Notes under the pieces: generated by a model | Seen by the model: the letters and a program-made list of their open reading frames with translations, nothing else | What the model was told of the DNA's origin: nothing | Databases searched by the model: none | Position numbers and translations under genes: made by a program | Shown: piece after piece, positions 1 through 11,634 of the stretch | Layout of the letters: every line of letters begins with the position of its first letter | Numbering within the stretch: position 1 is the stretch's first letter | Source: Sequoia sempervirens | Lineage: Eukaryota > Streptophyta > Pinopsida > Cupressales > Cupressaceae | Length of the DNA stretch: 64,000 nt | Direction: 5' to 3' | NCBI GenBank assembly: GCA_007258455.2 | Contig: VDFB02115009.1 | Coordinates: 109,621 to 173,620, forward strand

Positions 1-40
1 TATGTGAAAAAAAATAGAGAGCAAGAGCTATTTTCTATGG

Positions 41-280
41 TGTCAAAAATTTTGTAAATGACATATTGATGGAAATCTAGTTATAAGAACTTTTCAATGA
101 TCTATGCCATTTTTCTATATTTTTTTGTTAGTACATTTTATTTCCTATTGGAGTTAGATGTGTCAAAAAAATTGTAAATGACATATTGATGAAAATCTAG
201 TTATAAGAACTTTGCAATGATCTAGGCCATTTTTCTATATTTTTTGGTTAGTACATTTTATTTCCTATTGGAGTTAGATG
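41..280. repeat. Tandem duplication, two 120 bp units
   Basis: Two adjacent near-identical units, 41-160 and 161-280, each starting TGTCAAAAA and ending GGAGTTAGATG. They differ at only a few positions. No coding potential is visible, and the parent element is not recognised. Confidence 0.9.
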
Positions 281-2461
281 TTATTTTCTAGCTCCCAGAG
301 TTATATATTTTGGTTAGTTCCTCCATTTTTGTGATTACTGTAACATTGGAAAGGTCTTTTAGAGATATTCACTATTATTCATGCACCTTTCTAAATTTTT
401 ACCTAATTATATTATATTTATATTTTATTTTATTTTATACTTTGGTTGATTACTAGGTGTAATGTGGGAAAAGTGATCCAAGGGTTTTACTAGGATTAGC
501 CACCTTTCACTACAAAACATTAGAATTCAGATCAGAAAGGGAATAACATTAACTTGCAACCTTGAAGGTGAGTCAACCAGCCCTAGATCTGAATTGCTTT
601 CGTGGTTTGGAATTTATTTTTTATCAAAATCCAATGATTTAGATAAATAACTATGAAAATGCTCTTTTTTATGCAAATATAGAGAAACTAGAAGTTGAAA
701 GTCAAATTCTAAGACCAGATCTAGAAAGAGCAAAGTCTTTTGCACTTGTGGTTCAAATCTAGGCCTAATTTTGGGGGACTAAGTCACCTAGGGTGATTAT
801 GTCCTTGTTGACCAATTTTAGATATTTTTTCACAATCCTCTAGAGCTTGATCAAAGCCTTCTTTTCGGTGCTCACTATTTGATCATTGTTGGATGTTAAG
901 ATAACTAAGTTTTTGTATGTTGTCAAGTTGTATGGTTTGAATGCAACAATGAGTAAATGATCTTCAATACTCTTCTAAACTTTTAAAACTTGTAACCTAC
1001 ACATTCAAAGAGAGAGGAAGGGTTGTTACATTCAAGAGCTTGCTTCATTCAACCCCCATCTTAGTGTTTTCACCTCCTCAATGGAAAAGTAGTAAAAGAG
1101 AGCTTATCATTTTGAGGGATAGAGGCTAAATGATAAATGAATGATGAATCAACAATGAACTATAACTCACCACCAAAATCTAATTTTCCTTGAAGGATTA
1201 AATTCATTCATGTCACCTCAAGGCTTGATTGTAAATTGGATTGAATTCTTGAAAGACCTACAAAGGTTAGATCTCACAAACAAAATGATAACATCAACAT
1301 GAATAAAATCACATAAAATTTGGCATGATGCTTCAATGTTGAAATGCTACAATAAATCTTCTCTTGAATGATCTTGACTTGATAATGATATTGCTTCCAA
1401 AATTGCCTCTTAGATTTGAAATGATAAAATGACTAGATATTTATAGGCATTTAATCTAATTTCCTAAAAATGAAATCCCAATAGCCAACATTAGACATTT
1501 GAAATTCAAATAAAAAATTGTTGTCCTCGACATATTAAAATTTATAGAAAAAATAGGGGAACCAAGTCACCAAGGGTGACTTAGTCTTGGCCCTATCTTG
1601 TGGGATGTAAGGTGTCGGGAGCAACATATTAAATGTTTTCTTTGGTTTTGCAAATGGTTTTTCTTGGTAAATTTCCAAATAGGTTATGAAATGCATAATT
1701 TAGGACATTAAATGCCTAAATAGGTCCAATTACTTAAGGGGGGGGAGGGGGAAGCATAGTGTAAAATTTTCATGGGTGATAATTTATGACACTACGTTTA
1801 GCCCCCACTTTAGTGAGAGTATGAACTTATGTTCAAACTCATAGTAAAGTAGAAAATATTTCAAGAGGATTATGATCATCTAAATGTTGAAGAGATAGGA
1901 TGATAATGAATTTAGGGGAAGTGTGTAATCCCCCATGATTCAAGATCCATGGAAAAACAACATAAGGAAAAAGGAACACACATGTGAAGTGAAATACAAT
2001 ATGGAAAACACAAAGTATACATGATGGATACACATAACATGATGCAAACACGATGAAAACACATAATGTACAAGAATAACAAAAAAACACAAGGTTATTA
2101 CTAAAAGGATTTGAGTTGGCAAGGTAAAGACACCGCGACCTTAAATTTCTCTCAAACTCCTAACATCATCCATTGAATGTGTTGTTAAAAAAAATGACGC
2201 TCTCAAAAGGATGTAAGATCACTCAAAAGCTACATGGATCTACTAGATAGCAAGATACATAATGCTAGGTGTCCATACAATATGATGGGTTCCACAAGGC
2301 TATCCAATTACATTATGCTAAGATGCACATGAAACACATGCCTCCACTGGAAATCATATTGTGTTATGCTAGGTGGCCATGTTTAAAAGGGTGCTCAATT
2401 TCATGAACCAACAAGTTGTGTTATGCCAAAGCCATGGACTTATCTTGAAAAATATCACATT
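281..2461. other. Unassigned AT-rich stretch, no gene seen
   Basis: No reading frame here looks like a protein family. Two related short hairpins occur: AAGTCACC-AAG-GGTGACTT at 1564-1582 and a weaker version at 781-798, both after a run of G. A poly-G tract lies near 1738-1750. The stretch is probably old transposon debris, but I cannot name a family. Confidence 0.5.
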
Positions 2462-2610
2462 TTAACGTCCAATGGGACAAACAAAAACACCTTAGGAGAT
2501 GAATAAAATTTAACATCCAAGGGTGCAAAAGAAAAACACCTCAGGGGGTGCATAAAATTTTAACATCTAAATGGACAAAAAAATCCTTAACATCATAGGG
2601 GATGAATTGA
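2462..2610. repeat. Three degenerate units of about 49 bp
   Basis: Units begin TTAACGTCC (2462), TTAACATCC (2510) and TTAACATCT (2560). Each continues through an AAAAACACC-like stretch and a GATGAATAAAAT-like end. Spacing is 48 and 50 bases. Similar but weaker text continues to about 2660. Confidence 0.6.
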
Positions 2611-2999
2611 TAACCACACATCAAGGGGCATTATAAATAACACCACCACCAAGGGGGTGTGTCAATAATTCAAATCTCACAAGATGAAATGGAATGAATA
2701 GAGGTAATATACACTCCCACTTAAAATTTCAGCATACTTACTATGTTGGTATTTTAAGGAGAAAAATAATGTACACCTTGAAAACTAGTTATCCTTACCC
2801 CTAAGTGTAGATCCAAGGAAATGAGTCCAAGAGACTCATATTTCTTCCATGAAAAATATGGTTGCACTTAAGATTGTACCACCATGAATGGAAATGAGAA
2901 AACACATAACGCTACAAATGCCACATAGTGAGGAGCAACACTAGATAGAATAAAGATCATTATTGTTTAGAGTGATTAGGTGCATCTACACATGGAAGA

Positions 3000-3720
3000 G
3001 CACCACAATCCTTAAGTTGTTGAATTTTATAACTCAAGGCCTTGCATTCATTGACATAATGACCATGCACTCGATGATATGCATAATTTTTGTATAAGAT
3101 TTCTTTTGTGTTTTTGGATAAAGAGTAATCAAGTGGGATTTGAGAAACCTTGAAAAAATATGCTCTTGATCAATAGTAGGAGACATTTCTTTCTCTTGTG
3201 AAGAAAATATCGCTCGCTTACCACAATATTTCATACATATAGTAGATGAATAAGCATTTTATGAAGATGAGGATGAAGGTTGGAAACCTAGACCCTTTTT
3301 GGAAAATTATGGTATAGACTTCACTTGATCCTTATCTTTTTGTTCCATCTTTGCATTATATCCATTTTTAGAAAGAATTTTTTATCCAAGGCCATAACAT
3401 TCTTCCAAATTAGATGAAGAAATTAAATCTGCATGCTCCTAAAAATAATTGGCTTTTTCCAAAGCATGAAAATATTTTTAAATTTTTTTAAGGTTAGGCA
3501 TCTTCCACTCATGAGGGATGGGAGTTGAAGAGCCCCCATTACCATCTTGAGGTGATGTTTTTAAATCATTTTATGTAGAAAAAGATAGAACACAAGACTC
3601 TTTAGGTTTAGATTGTGAGATTTTTTACTCTCCCATAAAGGTAGGTGTAAAATCTAATCAACCCCAATCATCATATAAGATTTTTATTATAGATAATTAA
3701 CAATCAAGATTATCATGAAC
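3000..3720 (-). pseudogene. Gag fragment of a Ty3/gypsy-like element
   Basis: Reading the minus strand from about 3540 down to 3000 gives a broken frame with recognisable gag character. A stretch near 3085-3030 reads YHRVHGHYVNEC followed by KALSYKIQQLKD. This matches the pattern of the C-terminal gag segment of plant gypsy elements (C/Y-x-HR-x2-GH-x3-EC, then LK-x2-IQ-L). Upstream pieces read MPNLKKI and HALEKANYF. Several stops and at least one frameshift break it, and no protease or RT follows. The family assignment rests on one short motif, so it is likely but not certain. Confidence 0.5.
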
Positions 3721-3921
3721 CTGTATAGGTTCTACCTTTGAAGTTGGGATCAAAGTATTAAGAGAGTTGAAAGTGTCATGTTTGGCTTCAACTTATGAAT
3801 TATAACTTTTTTAATCTACTTTAACCATATATATCTTTTATTATATTCATACTAAAACAAAGGAAAAAATGTTTATTCCTAGGTCCTAAATTCAAAGAAC
3901 CTAGGATGTAATGGGAGGGAT

Positions 3922-4250
3922 GTTGGAAGATGTTCAACACTCCCTTTGGGATTCATGACATGGCTTAACCATGTCTCATGGATCCACTAACTCTAGCAGT
4001 TGTATCAGGCATTAACAAGTCGACCTTTTGGTGCAACAAGCATGGGACCAACAATTGATATTAGAGCCAAAGTTGTGGAGTTTGAATCCCCTCAGATAAA
4101 GTTGAGAGAGAGATTGTTGGCAGATGGTCAGGGCTCCCCTCAGGATTTGTGACATGGCTTAATTGTCTCTCGTGTATCTATTAACTCTAGCAGTTGTATC
4201 TAGCATTAACAGGTTGACCTTCTGGTGCAATTGCAACCATGGGGCCAACG
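3922..4250. repeat. Diverged duplication, about 194 bp period, with primer-binding-like motif
   Basis: The text starting GTTGGAAGATG at 3922 recurs as GTTGGCAGATG at 4116. Shared internal blocks are TGACATGGCTTAA, TAACTCTAGCAGTTGTATC and GGTGCAA. The first unit holds TTGATATTAGAGCC (4055-4068), close to the TGGTATCAGAGC primer-binding motif of plant LTR elements, followed by AGTTTGAATCCC, which resembles a tRNA B box. It could be the leader of the copia element that follows or an unrelated tRNA-derived repeat. Confidence 0.5.
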
Positions 4251-4289
4251 AGGTCTTGGAGTGCAAGTCAAATAACCTAAAGTGGTATA

Positions 4290-4670
4290 GAAAATTCTCA
4301 AAAATATTCCTTATTCTTATAGCATGAAAAGATTTTTGCTATTGAGAAAATTGTAAATTTCAATACATACACTAGAGATCAGTTTTTTTGCACACTAACC
4401 TCATTTGAAATGAGAAAAAATGGTCTAAATAATGGTGCAAAAGTGGAGACTAATTTCAAGACTAGAAAATCAAAAAAAATTGAAGATTCAGATGGAGATT
4501 TCCTTGATGATGTGGAAACTAACTTTCTAAGTAGAATGGAAAAGGGAACCAATAAGTACAAAGGTGAATTACCTTTCAAATGTGTCAGCTCAAGAAATAT
4601 AGGTCACTATGCTTCAAGATGTCCAAATAGAGTTGTGAAAAATAAGAAAAAGGGAAAAAAAAAAAAATGA
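4290..4670 (+). pseudogene. Copia A gag, C-terminal half with defective zinc knuckle
   Basis: The frame reads through a stop at 4320 and gives HEKIFAIEKIVNFNTYTRDQ and then a lysine-rich linker, typical of the C-terminal half of copia gag (nucleocapsid side). The zinc knuckle reads CVSSRNIGHYASRC near 4579-4620. It fits C-x2-C-x4-H-x4-C except that the second cysteine is serine. The N-terminal gag helices that should precede it are missing, so about two thirds of a normal copia gag is lost. The frame ends in a lysine run encoded by an A-rich tract at 4637-4668, and pol continues downstream after stops. The open stretch from the first ATG is 4410-4670. Confidence 0.75.
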
Positions 4671-7548
4671 AAAATGATCAAGGAAAGCTACTATGTTAGA
4701 GAGGATGTTGATATTTCTGATGATAAATCTAATTATGGAGATGTTGATGATGAATGTTTGTTCTTGGATTTAAAAGATGAATCTAGTTCTGCTAACTCTT
4801 AAATTTGTGTGAAGGAATGTGTTTCAGAGAAAAAGGCTGAAACTGGAGGTACCTTGGTATCTTCTTTTCATGTTAGACAAGACAATAAATATTGGGTTAT
4901 TGAGAGTGGTTGATCAAATCACATGACTGAAGACAAGAGTAAGTTTGTTAAATTTGAAAAATATGATGGAGGAATTGTTAAATTTGGAGATGATTCAAGT
5001 GCTAACATTCGTGGAATAGGTTCAATCAGTTTTGATGGCAAGCATAATACTAGAGGTGTTTACTATGTTAAAGGTTCAAGGCATAACCTCTTGATTTTTT
5101 GACAAATGTGTAGCAAAGGATATAATCTTATGTTTCAAGATGATGGATGTGAGATCAAAAAAGGGTTCAGAACTGTGATTGTTGCTGGAAAAAGGACAAA
5201 TGGAAATATCTATCACCTCAAGGGTTTGATGGTCCTTGTTTTATGAGTCAAATTAATGATAGTTGGTTATGGAATAGGAGAATGTGTTGCATCAATTTTT
5301 ATAACTTGGTAAGAATCATTTTAGTTCAAGAAGTGAGAGATCTATCAAGGATTACAAAGCCTATCAATGTTGTTTGCAGAGATTGTCAATTTGGAAAACA
5401 AACTAGAAGTAGTTTACTAGGAAAGGAATAATCTTCTACTAGATTATTGGAATTAGTACACACAAAAATTTGTGGTCCTACAAGAGTGATAAGTCTTCAA
5501 GGTGATAGGTATTCCATGCTTTGAATTGATGATTATTCTAGAATGACATGGGTTACTTTTCTTAAATAAAATTCTAAAGCTCTAGAAAGATTTAAAGCAT
5601 TCAAAGTTATGGTTGAAAATTAGATGGATTTGAAGCTCAAATTTTTGAGGTCTGATAGAGGTGGAGAGTTCACCTCTAATGAATTTAACATGCTTTGTGA
5701 GAATCATGGCATAAAAAGGAACTTGTCTTCCCCTAGGACTCCTCAACAGAATTGAGTGGTTGAAAGGAAAAATAGGACTATTCAAGAAGATGCAAGGACT
5801 ATGATGAAAGAAGCTGACCTACTAGAAGTCTACTAGAGAGAAGCAATTCATACTACTGTTTACATACTTAATAGAGTTCAAGCAAGAGCTAACAACACAA
5901 CTTGACTCCCTATGAGTTGTGGCATGGAAGGATTCTTACTGTCAAGTACTTTAGAGTGCTTGGAAGCAAATTTTATATCAAAATAGAAGATGAAAACTTA
6001 GGAAAGTTTGATGCAAGGTCTGATGAAGATATCTTCATTGGATATTGTACTAAAAACAAAGCTTATAGATGTTACAACAAAAGGCTAAGAAGGATTGTTG
6101 AAAGTGCAAGTTTCAAGTTTGATGAAGATTTGAGGAATTCGGCGGTAATAGATGGATATCAATTAGATGAATCTACTTGTGGAGAAGAAGAAGAAAAAGA
6201 TAAAGAAAAAGAAGTAAAAAATGAAGAGGAATAAGTCTCGAAAAAGACGGTCCCTAAGACCCCTAAGTATGTATAGAGAAATTATTCCAATTAACAAATC
6301 ATTGGAGACAAAAGTAAAGTTGTGTTGACAAGAAGAAGAGCTGCTAGCAGAGGTAAATCTATGTTTACTTTCTAAATTTGAACCTAAAATAGTGATTGAA
6401 GCATGTAAACATGAACATTGGATGAAATAAATGGAAGAACTAATGCAAATTGAGAAGAATCAGACTTGGGAACTTGTTCCTAGAGTTGAAAACAAGAATA
6501 TTATTGGAACTAAGTGGGTATTTAGAAACAAGTTGAATGAGAATGGAGAAGTGGTAAGAAAAAAGGAAAGACTTATGTGTAAGGGCTATGCACAAGTTGA
6601 AGGAATAGATTTTGAGGAGACATTTTCCCCCATGGCTATAATGGAAGAAATTAGATTTTTTTTTGGTATTTGCAGCACATAAGGACTTTAAAGTTTATTA
6701 GATGTATGTGAAGTCTACTTTCTTGAATGGATAATTGGAAGAAGTTTACATGGAATAGCTAGAAGGATTTTAGTTGTCAAATAAACCTAATATGGTTTGT
6801 AGATTGAAGAAGGAATTGTATGGATTGAAGAAGGCATTGTATGGATTGAAGAAAGCTCCCAAAGCTTGGTATTCAAGGTTGGATAGATACTTGATACAAT
6901 AAGGATTCAATAAGGGCACCTGAAATAGTAATATATACTTTAAAGTTGAGGAACATCAAATATTGATAGTGGTTGTGTAGGTTGATGACATAATTTTTGG
7001 AGGAAATAAAGCTATGTGTAGGAAGTTTTCATAAGAGATGCAAAAAGAGTTTGAGATGTCTATGTTTGGGGAGATGAATTTCTTCCTTGGACTACAAATC
7101 AATCAAACAAAGAAAGGAATGTTCATTTCACAATCAAAGAATGTTAAAGAAATGTTGAAGAAGTTTGGAATGGAAGAATCCAAACTAGTATGTACTCTTA
7201 GGTTACTCCTTACATATTGAGTAAGGATGATGAATCCCATAAGGTTGATTAGAGCAAGTATAGATCTATGATTGGTGGATTATTATACCTAAATGCTACT
7301 AGATCGGATATCATGCATGCAATTTGTCTTATGGCTAGATTTCAAGAAGAACCTAAAGAGGAACATGTTGTAGCAGTGAAGAGAATATTCAAATATTTGA
7401 AGGAAACTCTAGATTATGGCTTGTGGTATCCTAAGGATACTGATTTCACATTGAGTGCTTACATAAATTCATATTAGGTTGGTTGTGTGGATGACAAGAA
7501 AAGTACAAGTGGTGGTGCATTCTTTCTTGGATGTAGATTGGTATCATG
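4671..7548 (+). pseudogene. Copia A pol: protease, integrase, reverse transcriptase (decayed)
   Basis: Several frames joined by stops give the full copia pol order. The protease active site near 4900-4930 reads ESG-stop-SNHMT, where DSG-x-SxHM is expected. The integrase zinc region near 5264-5410 has lost both histidines (LWNRRMCC for LWHRRxGH) but keeps CRDCQFGK. The first catalytic Asp is Lys (HTKICGP, 5459-5479); the second remains in LRSDRGGEF (5644-5670), and the Glu lies in VVERKNRT. RT shows YAQVEGIDFEETFSP (about 6588-6632) and VVV-stop-VDDIIFGG (about 6967-7003), the Tyr of YVDD being a TAG stop. The RT and linker run to STSGGAFFLGCRLVSW at 7548, where an insertion cuts the frame. 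The protein cannot be made. Confidence 0.85.
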
Positions 7549-10023
7549 GTGTTGGTTAACAGATTTTTCATTGAAATTTATACTCCTTCACCAACACCAA
7601 TGACAAATGAACCAACAGTTGAGTCACTTGAAATGGTATTTTCAAGTGCTCTTTTCTTATTTTACAAGGCATGACTACCTTTGAAACATATGCAATGAAT
7701 GAAAACATAGGGTATGCTTTTCACCAAAAAGCAAAAAAGGAAAATTAACACGTACCCATAACCATGAAAATAAATGCAATGGATTAAACTTAGAGTGATG
7801 TGAATGAAAACAAATGACACACATTCCACTTATCTCACACCTAAAAATGAGAAACAAGAAAAGAATGAGTAGAAAATATTCATAATAGATGAAATAATTT
7901 GAATTAAAAGATTCAAAAATAAACATTCACACAATTTTATATAATAGAAATTGCATTAGAAAGTGATTACAGTAACACAAAGGACATTTTCATTCCAAAG
8001 AAAAAATCCATGAATTCACAAATTCAAGAACATATCCTTTATTTCTTCGATACAAAATGAGCTCACAGACTCCCTTTTATATACAACAAAATGTGGTTGC
8101 AAAGAAAACAAATTTCCCTTGCTTCCTACTCCCGAACAATTTTTTAAAAAAGATCCCCCCCATTTTTAGAACTCTCTAATAAATAATCTTCTCGGATGAG
8201 ACCCTTTCAGTAACATAACAATTTCTTGAATTTGATTTTTCTTTTAATTAAAAAGAAACCTTCCACATTCTCTTCTCGTAAATTTCTTTTCAGTTTTGTA
8301 ACTGCTTTTGATTTTTCTAATTCCAAAAACATTTCCTTTCATTTCTTAGAAAGTTTCAATGGAAAAGAATTAGCACTAGAAATCTTGACTACCCTCTAAA
8401 TTCATTGAACATGTTATCTAAACCAAATCTAGTTATCTTTGTGAAAACGTTTCTTTTGCCTTTGGTTGTCATGAACAAATCTAGCTCTATGAGCCACTTC
8501 AAGTTTTTCCTCAAAAGACGATGGTTCTGAGATCTTAGTATGACTGCTTTGTGGAGTAGCAACTTGTCTAACATGGTAGAAGTTTTTTTCTTGGGAATCA
8601 ATGATCTTAGAGATGAAAATTCCATTAGGTCAAAGAACATCTTGGATCCATCTGATACCCAAAGCAATGACATCATTTCTTCTATTCTATTTGTCTCAAT
8701 AACCAGTCATCAATTACATCTTCTACAACCAACTACAATATTTTCTTTGAAATCCAAAATACTTGTTGCCTCACCCAACCCCTTCATTTTAATTGAAAAA
8801 TATTATCCACCAAATTCAACAATGGAACAATTGACTTTGGTGGAGCCCACTCAAGTGGTTCTCCAATTTTATTCTCAAAAATGTCAAATCCAGTCAGTAA
8901 ATCAATTGTAGAACACCCATATAAACCAAACCTTTCAAACCGTTTTTCAAACTGTTGGATTCTTTCTCTATTACGAGCCTGCACTTCTCCAATAGATCTC
9001 ACTAGTATTTTAGGTGGAAAAGATTCAAGTTTTATTTCACCATTTGAGTTTCATCCATCACATAGTGTGAGTAAATCACCATCTTCATGTACAATTCTCT
9101 CACATACACTTTCCTCATCATCAAAAAGACTTTGGGATCTATCTATACTAGCACAATTTGAATAACTCATACTAGAATCCTCAGATATCAATGGAAACTT
9201 CAACTGATGCTCCCTTAATATTGTAGAAATCCCCTTGGCTGATGATGAGGTACTAACAACTTTATGTCAAGGACCATAAGAAACATATTTAAGGTGGTGA
9301 ACTATATCATCCATATCATTGTCAACATAGACATTGAAATGATATCATGGAACCCTAAGTGCTTCCATTCACCATTCCATGAGTAGTTAATGAGCATTGC
9401 AAGACCAAATATCACAATGGATACCTTCGATACAATCCATTGTTTTATTATAATAAAAAATTACTAGAGAACTCTTGACCATATCCCATATTCAGGCTAC
9501 ATTTCATACTTTAATACTGCAAAAACCTTCAATTTCCAAGCCTCAACAGTAGGGGAAAGGAAGATTCAAATGGTCGGGAGATATGCAAACTTTAGAACCA
9601 TGGAGTCAAGAATTTTTGGAGTTAGGAAACCTTTGAAATCCCCAACAAAAAATGATTCAAGGAGTCACTTCTTTTAAGAAATATTTAACCTTTTATTAAG
9701 AGTTTGGAAGTTTTGAAAACTGCCAACTCTTTGACCTCACCACAAGAACATTGTCCCTATTCAAAATGATGGAAATGGTTTACATTTCTCAGCATGTTTC
9801 TCTTGCAATAAACCTGAGGATAATTCAGATGTAGTATGGGAATCAAAATATACTAAAAGGTTTTTAATTAACAATAATAGTTGTTCCATGAGCCTTGTAT
9901 TCATTAGGCGAATCACTTGGTAAGTTGGTTATTATTCCTGCTCCTTTTACACTAGGAAAAACCCAAGCATTAACTTGATCATACCCCTCAAGATCACTTT
10001 GTTAAAATCACATAAGATAACAC
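7549..10023. mobile_element. 2,475 bp insertion with TG...CA ends and CATGG target duplication
   Basis: Removing 7549-10023 together with one CATGG restores the copia reading frame exactly: ...CRLVSW continues as LSKK (then a stop) YFSSL. CATGG is present at 7544-7548 and at 10024-10028. The insert begins TGTTGGTTAACAG and ends GATAACA. The TG/CA ends and 5 bp duplication point to an LTR-retrotransposon integrase, so this may be a long solo LTR or a small non-autonomous element. No second copy of either end is visible inside. Weak similarity between its two inverted ends leaves a DNA transposon possible. Confidence 0.7.
8389..9440 (-). pseudogene. Unrecognised broken ORF inside the 7549-10023 insertion
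   Basis: Reading down the minus strand from about 9440 gives one coherent frame with few stops. It includes DCIEGIHCDIWSCNAH, VYVDNDMDDIVHHLKYVSYG, an acidic stretch SLFDDEESVCERIVHEDGD, and a helical charged stretch EVQARNRERIQQFEKRFERF, ending near 8784. After a frameshift it continues as a basic C-terminal stretch to a stop at 8389 (about 340 codons in all). The composition looks like a real former protein, not chance, but I do not recognise a domain. It could be a captured host gene fragment or an element-specific ORF. No introns are evident. Confidence 0.45.
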
Positions 10024-10407
10024 ATGGTTGAGTAAGAAATAATATTTTTCTTCTTTACCTATTGTAGAAGTTGAGTATATTGTAGTAGCATCTTGCTACA
10101 CACAAGTATTGTGGATGAGACAAACATTGAAGGATATCAAAGTGGTGTATGATGAGCCTATTTCTATCTTTTATGATAATACAAGTGCAATCAAAATTTC
10201 AAAGAATCATGTGATGCATTCAAGAACAAAGCATATATAAATCAGGTATCACTTTTTGAGACAAAAGGTTGTGGAGAATGAATTGAAGCTTGAATATGTA
10301 CCTACAAAGGATTAGGTTTCTAGCATATTTACTAAGGCTCTTCCTAAGGATACTTTTGAGTGTCTTCGAGAGAAGTTAGGGGCTATTTCCCCTCATTATT
10401 TGAAATA
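10024..10407 (+). pseudogene. Copia A RNase H, C-terminal end of pol
   Basis: This is the continuation of the frame cut at 7548. It reads VEVEYIVVASC, then FYDNTSAIKISKN (for CDNxSAI), then SRTKHI-stop-IRYHFLR (for RTKHIDIRYHF), then FTKALPKDTFECLREKLG. This is the standard RNase H and C-terminus of a copia polyprotein. Stops replace the Asp of HIDIRYHF and the residue before VSSIFTKAL. It ends about 170 bases before the polypurine-like tract at 10571. Confidence 0.85.
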
Positions 10408-10580
10408 GATGCATATGAGTATGCATCAATCTAGTGGATCTATGCATTCATTCCTTGTTTGGACTAATATTGGTGGCTACCTCTCAAGGAGAGTAGGTAG
10501 TGACATTATTGCAGTATGGAATATATGTTGTCATTATACAAAAGTTGTTTAGTTGATTGGTGTATACTTCGAAGGGGGGG

Positions 10581-11634
10581 TATTTAGAGAAGTTGCAAGT
10601 ATCTTGGTTCTATGTAAAATGGGGAGAACAATACAAAATATTTTATCCTTTTCCATTGATGTCAAATGGGGAGAAAGAGAGTCATATGAAAAAGTCTATT
10701 TATAAAGAGAAAGATAGAGGTGTCATATGAAAGAGAAAAAGTTGATTGAGGAGAGATAGAGAGATTTTTGCAAGGGATATTGTATATGTTGTCTTTGATA
10801 GTTTTTCACATCTTGTGTTGCCATCAATGACAAAGGGGTAAATTGTTGCAAGTATGAAGGTGTTTTCATTCATGTCAACAAGCTTGTGTTGTCATTGGTG
10901 ACAGTTGTGCAATGATTGAGAGAGATTTTTGCTTTGATTAGTTGCATTATGTTGTTATCAGTTAAGTTACTAGTGTTAACCTCTGGTTTCACTTGGATAA
11001 GCTTCTATTCATGATTATGGTAGTGATAAAGATGTTGAGGATATTGAGAAAATTGATAAAATAAGGAAATAGGGTGTTGTAGAGGTATTCTGGTTTGTAG
11101 AGGTGTTCTGGTTTTGTTTCACATTTCTTCTAGGTTGAATATTTTGTTGTGTATATTTGGATATGTTTGATAGAGGTTTTCAAAGTTTCTATATCCAAAA
11201 TTTTTGCTTTTGGATTGATGATAAAAGGAAGTTATGTTCACAAGCGTGTGAACTGGCTTTAGCAGTGTTATTTATAGAGGTGTTTGGGAGAAATGTTATT
11301 GCTCTACTTTTCTCCATATTTGTTCTTAAATTCTTGTGATTTTGAAGGTATATTTATGGTGTTGATCTCTTTCCTACATCAAGAGAAACCATGTTTTGGT
11401 GCTCCAGAAGATGGATTTCAAAGTTTTAATGTTTGGCAATGTAGTCTGAATGTACAAGTTGTGTACATTTTGAAGGTGTGAATTGTTGTGAAAGAGTTTG
11501 ATGGATTTCAAGATGGTAGAGGAATATTCTAAATAATGATGAAGCATGGTGTGTGGTTTGCAAGTCATCTTTGATTTGAGGAAGCGTGTAGTTCAAATTT
11601 TAAAGGTGTTTGCATGGGAAACAATTGACCTGGT
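10581..11634 (+). repeat. Copia A 3' LTR, left part
   Basis: It begins just after the polypurine-like GAAGGGGGGG with TATTTAGAGAAG, plausibly a mutated TGTTTAGAGA. It contains no gene. It is broken at 11634 by insertion of the 11635-18236 element and resumes at 18237. Without a recognised 5' LTR the start cannot be proved. Confidence 0.55.
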
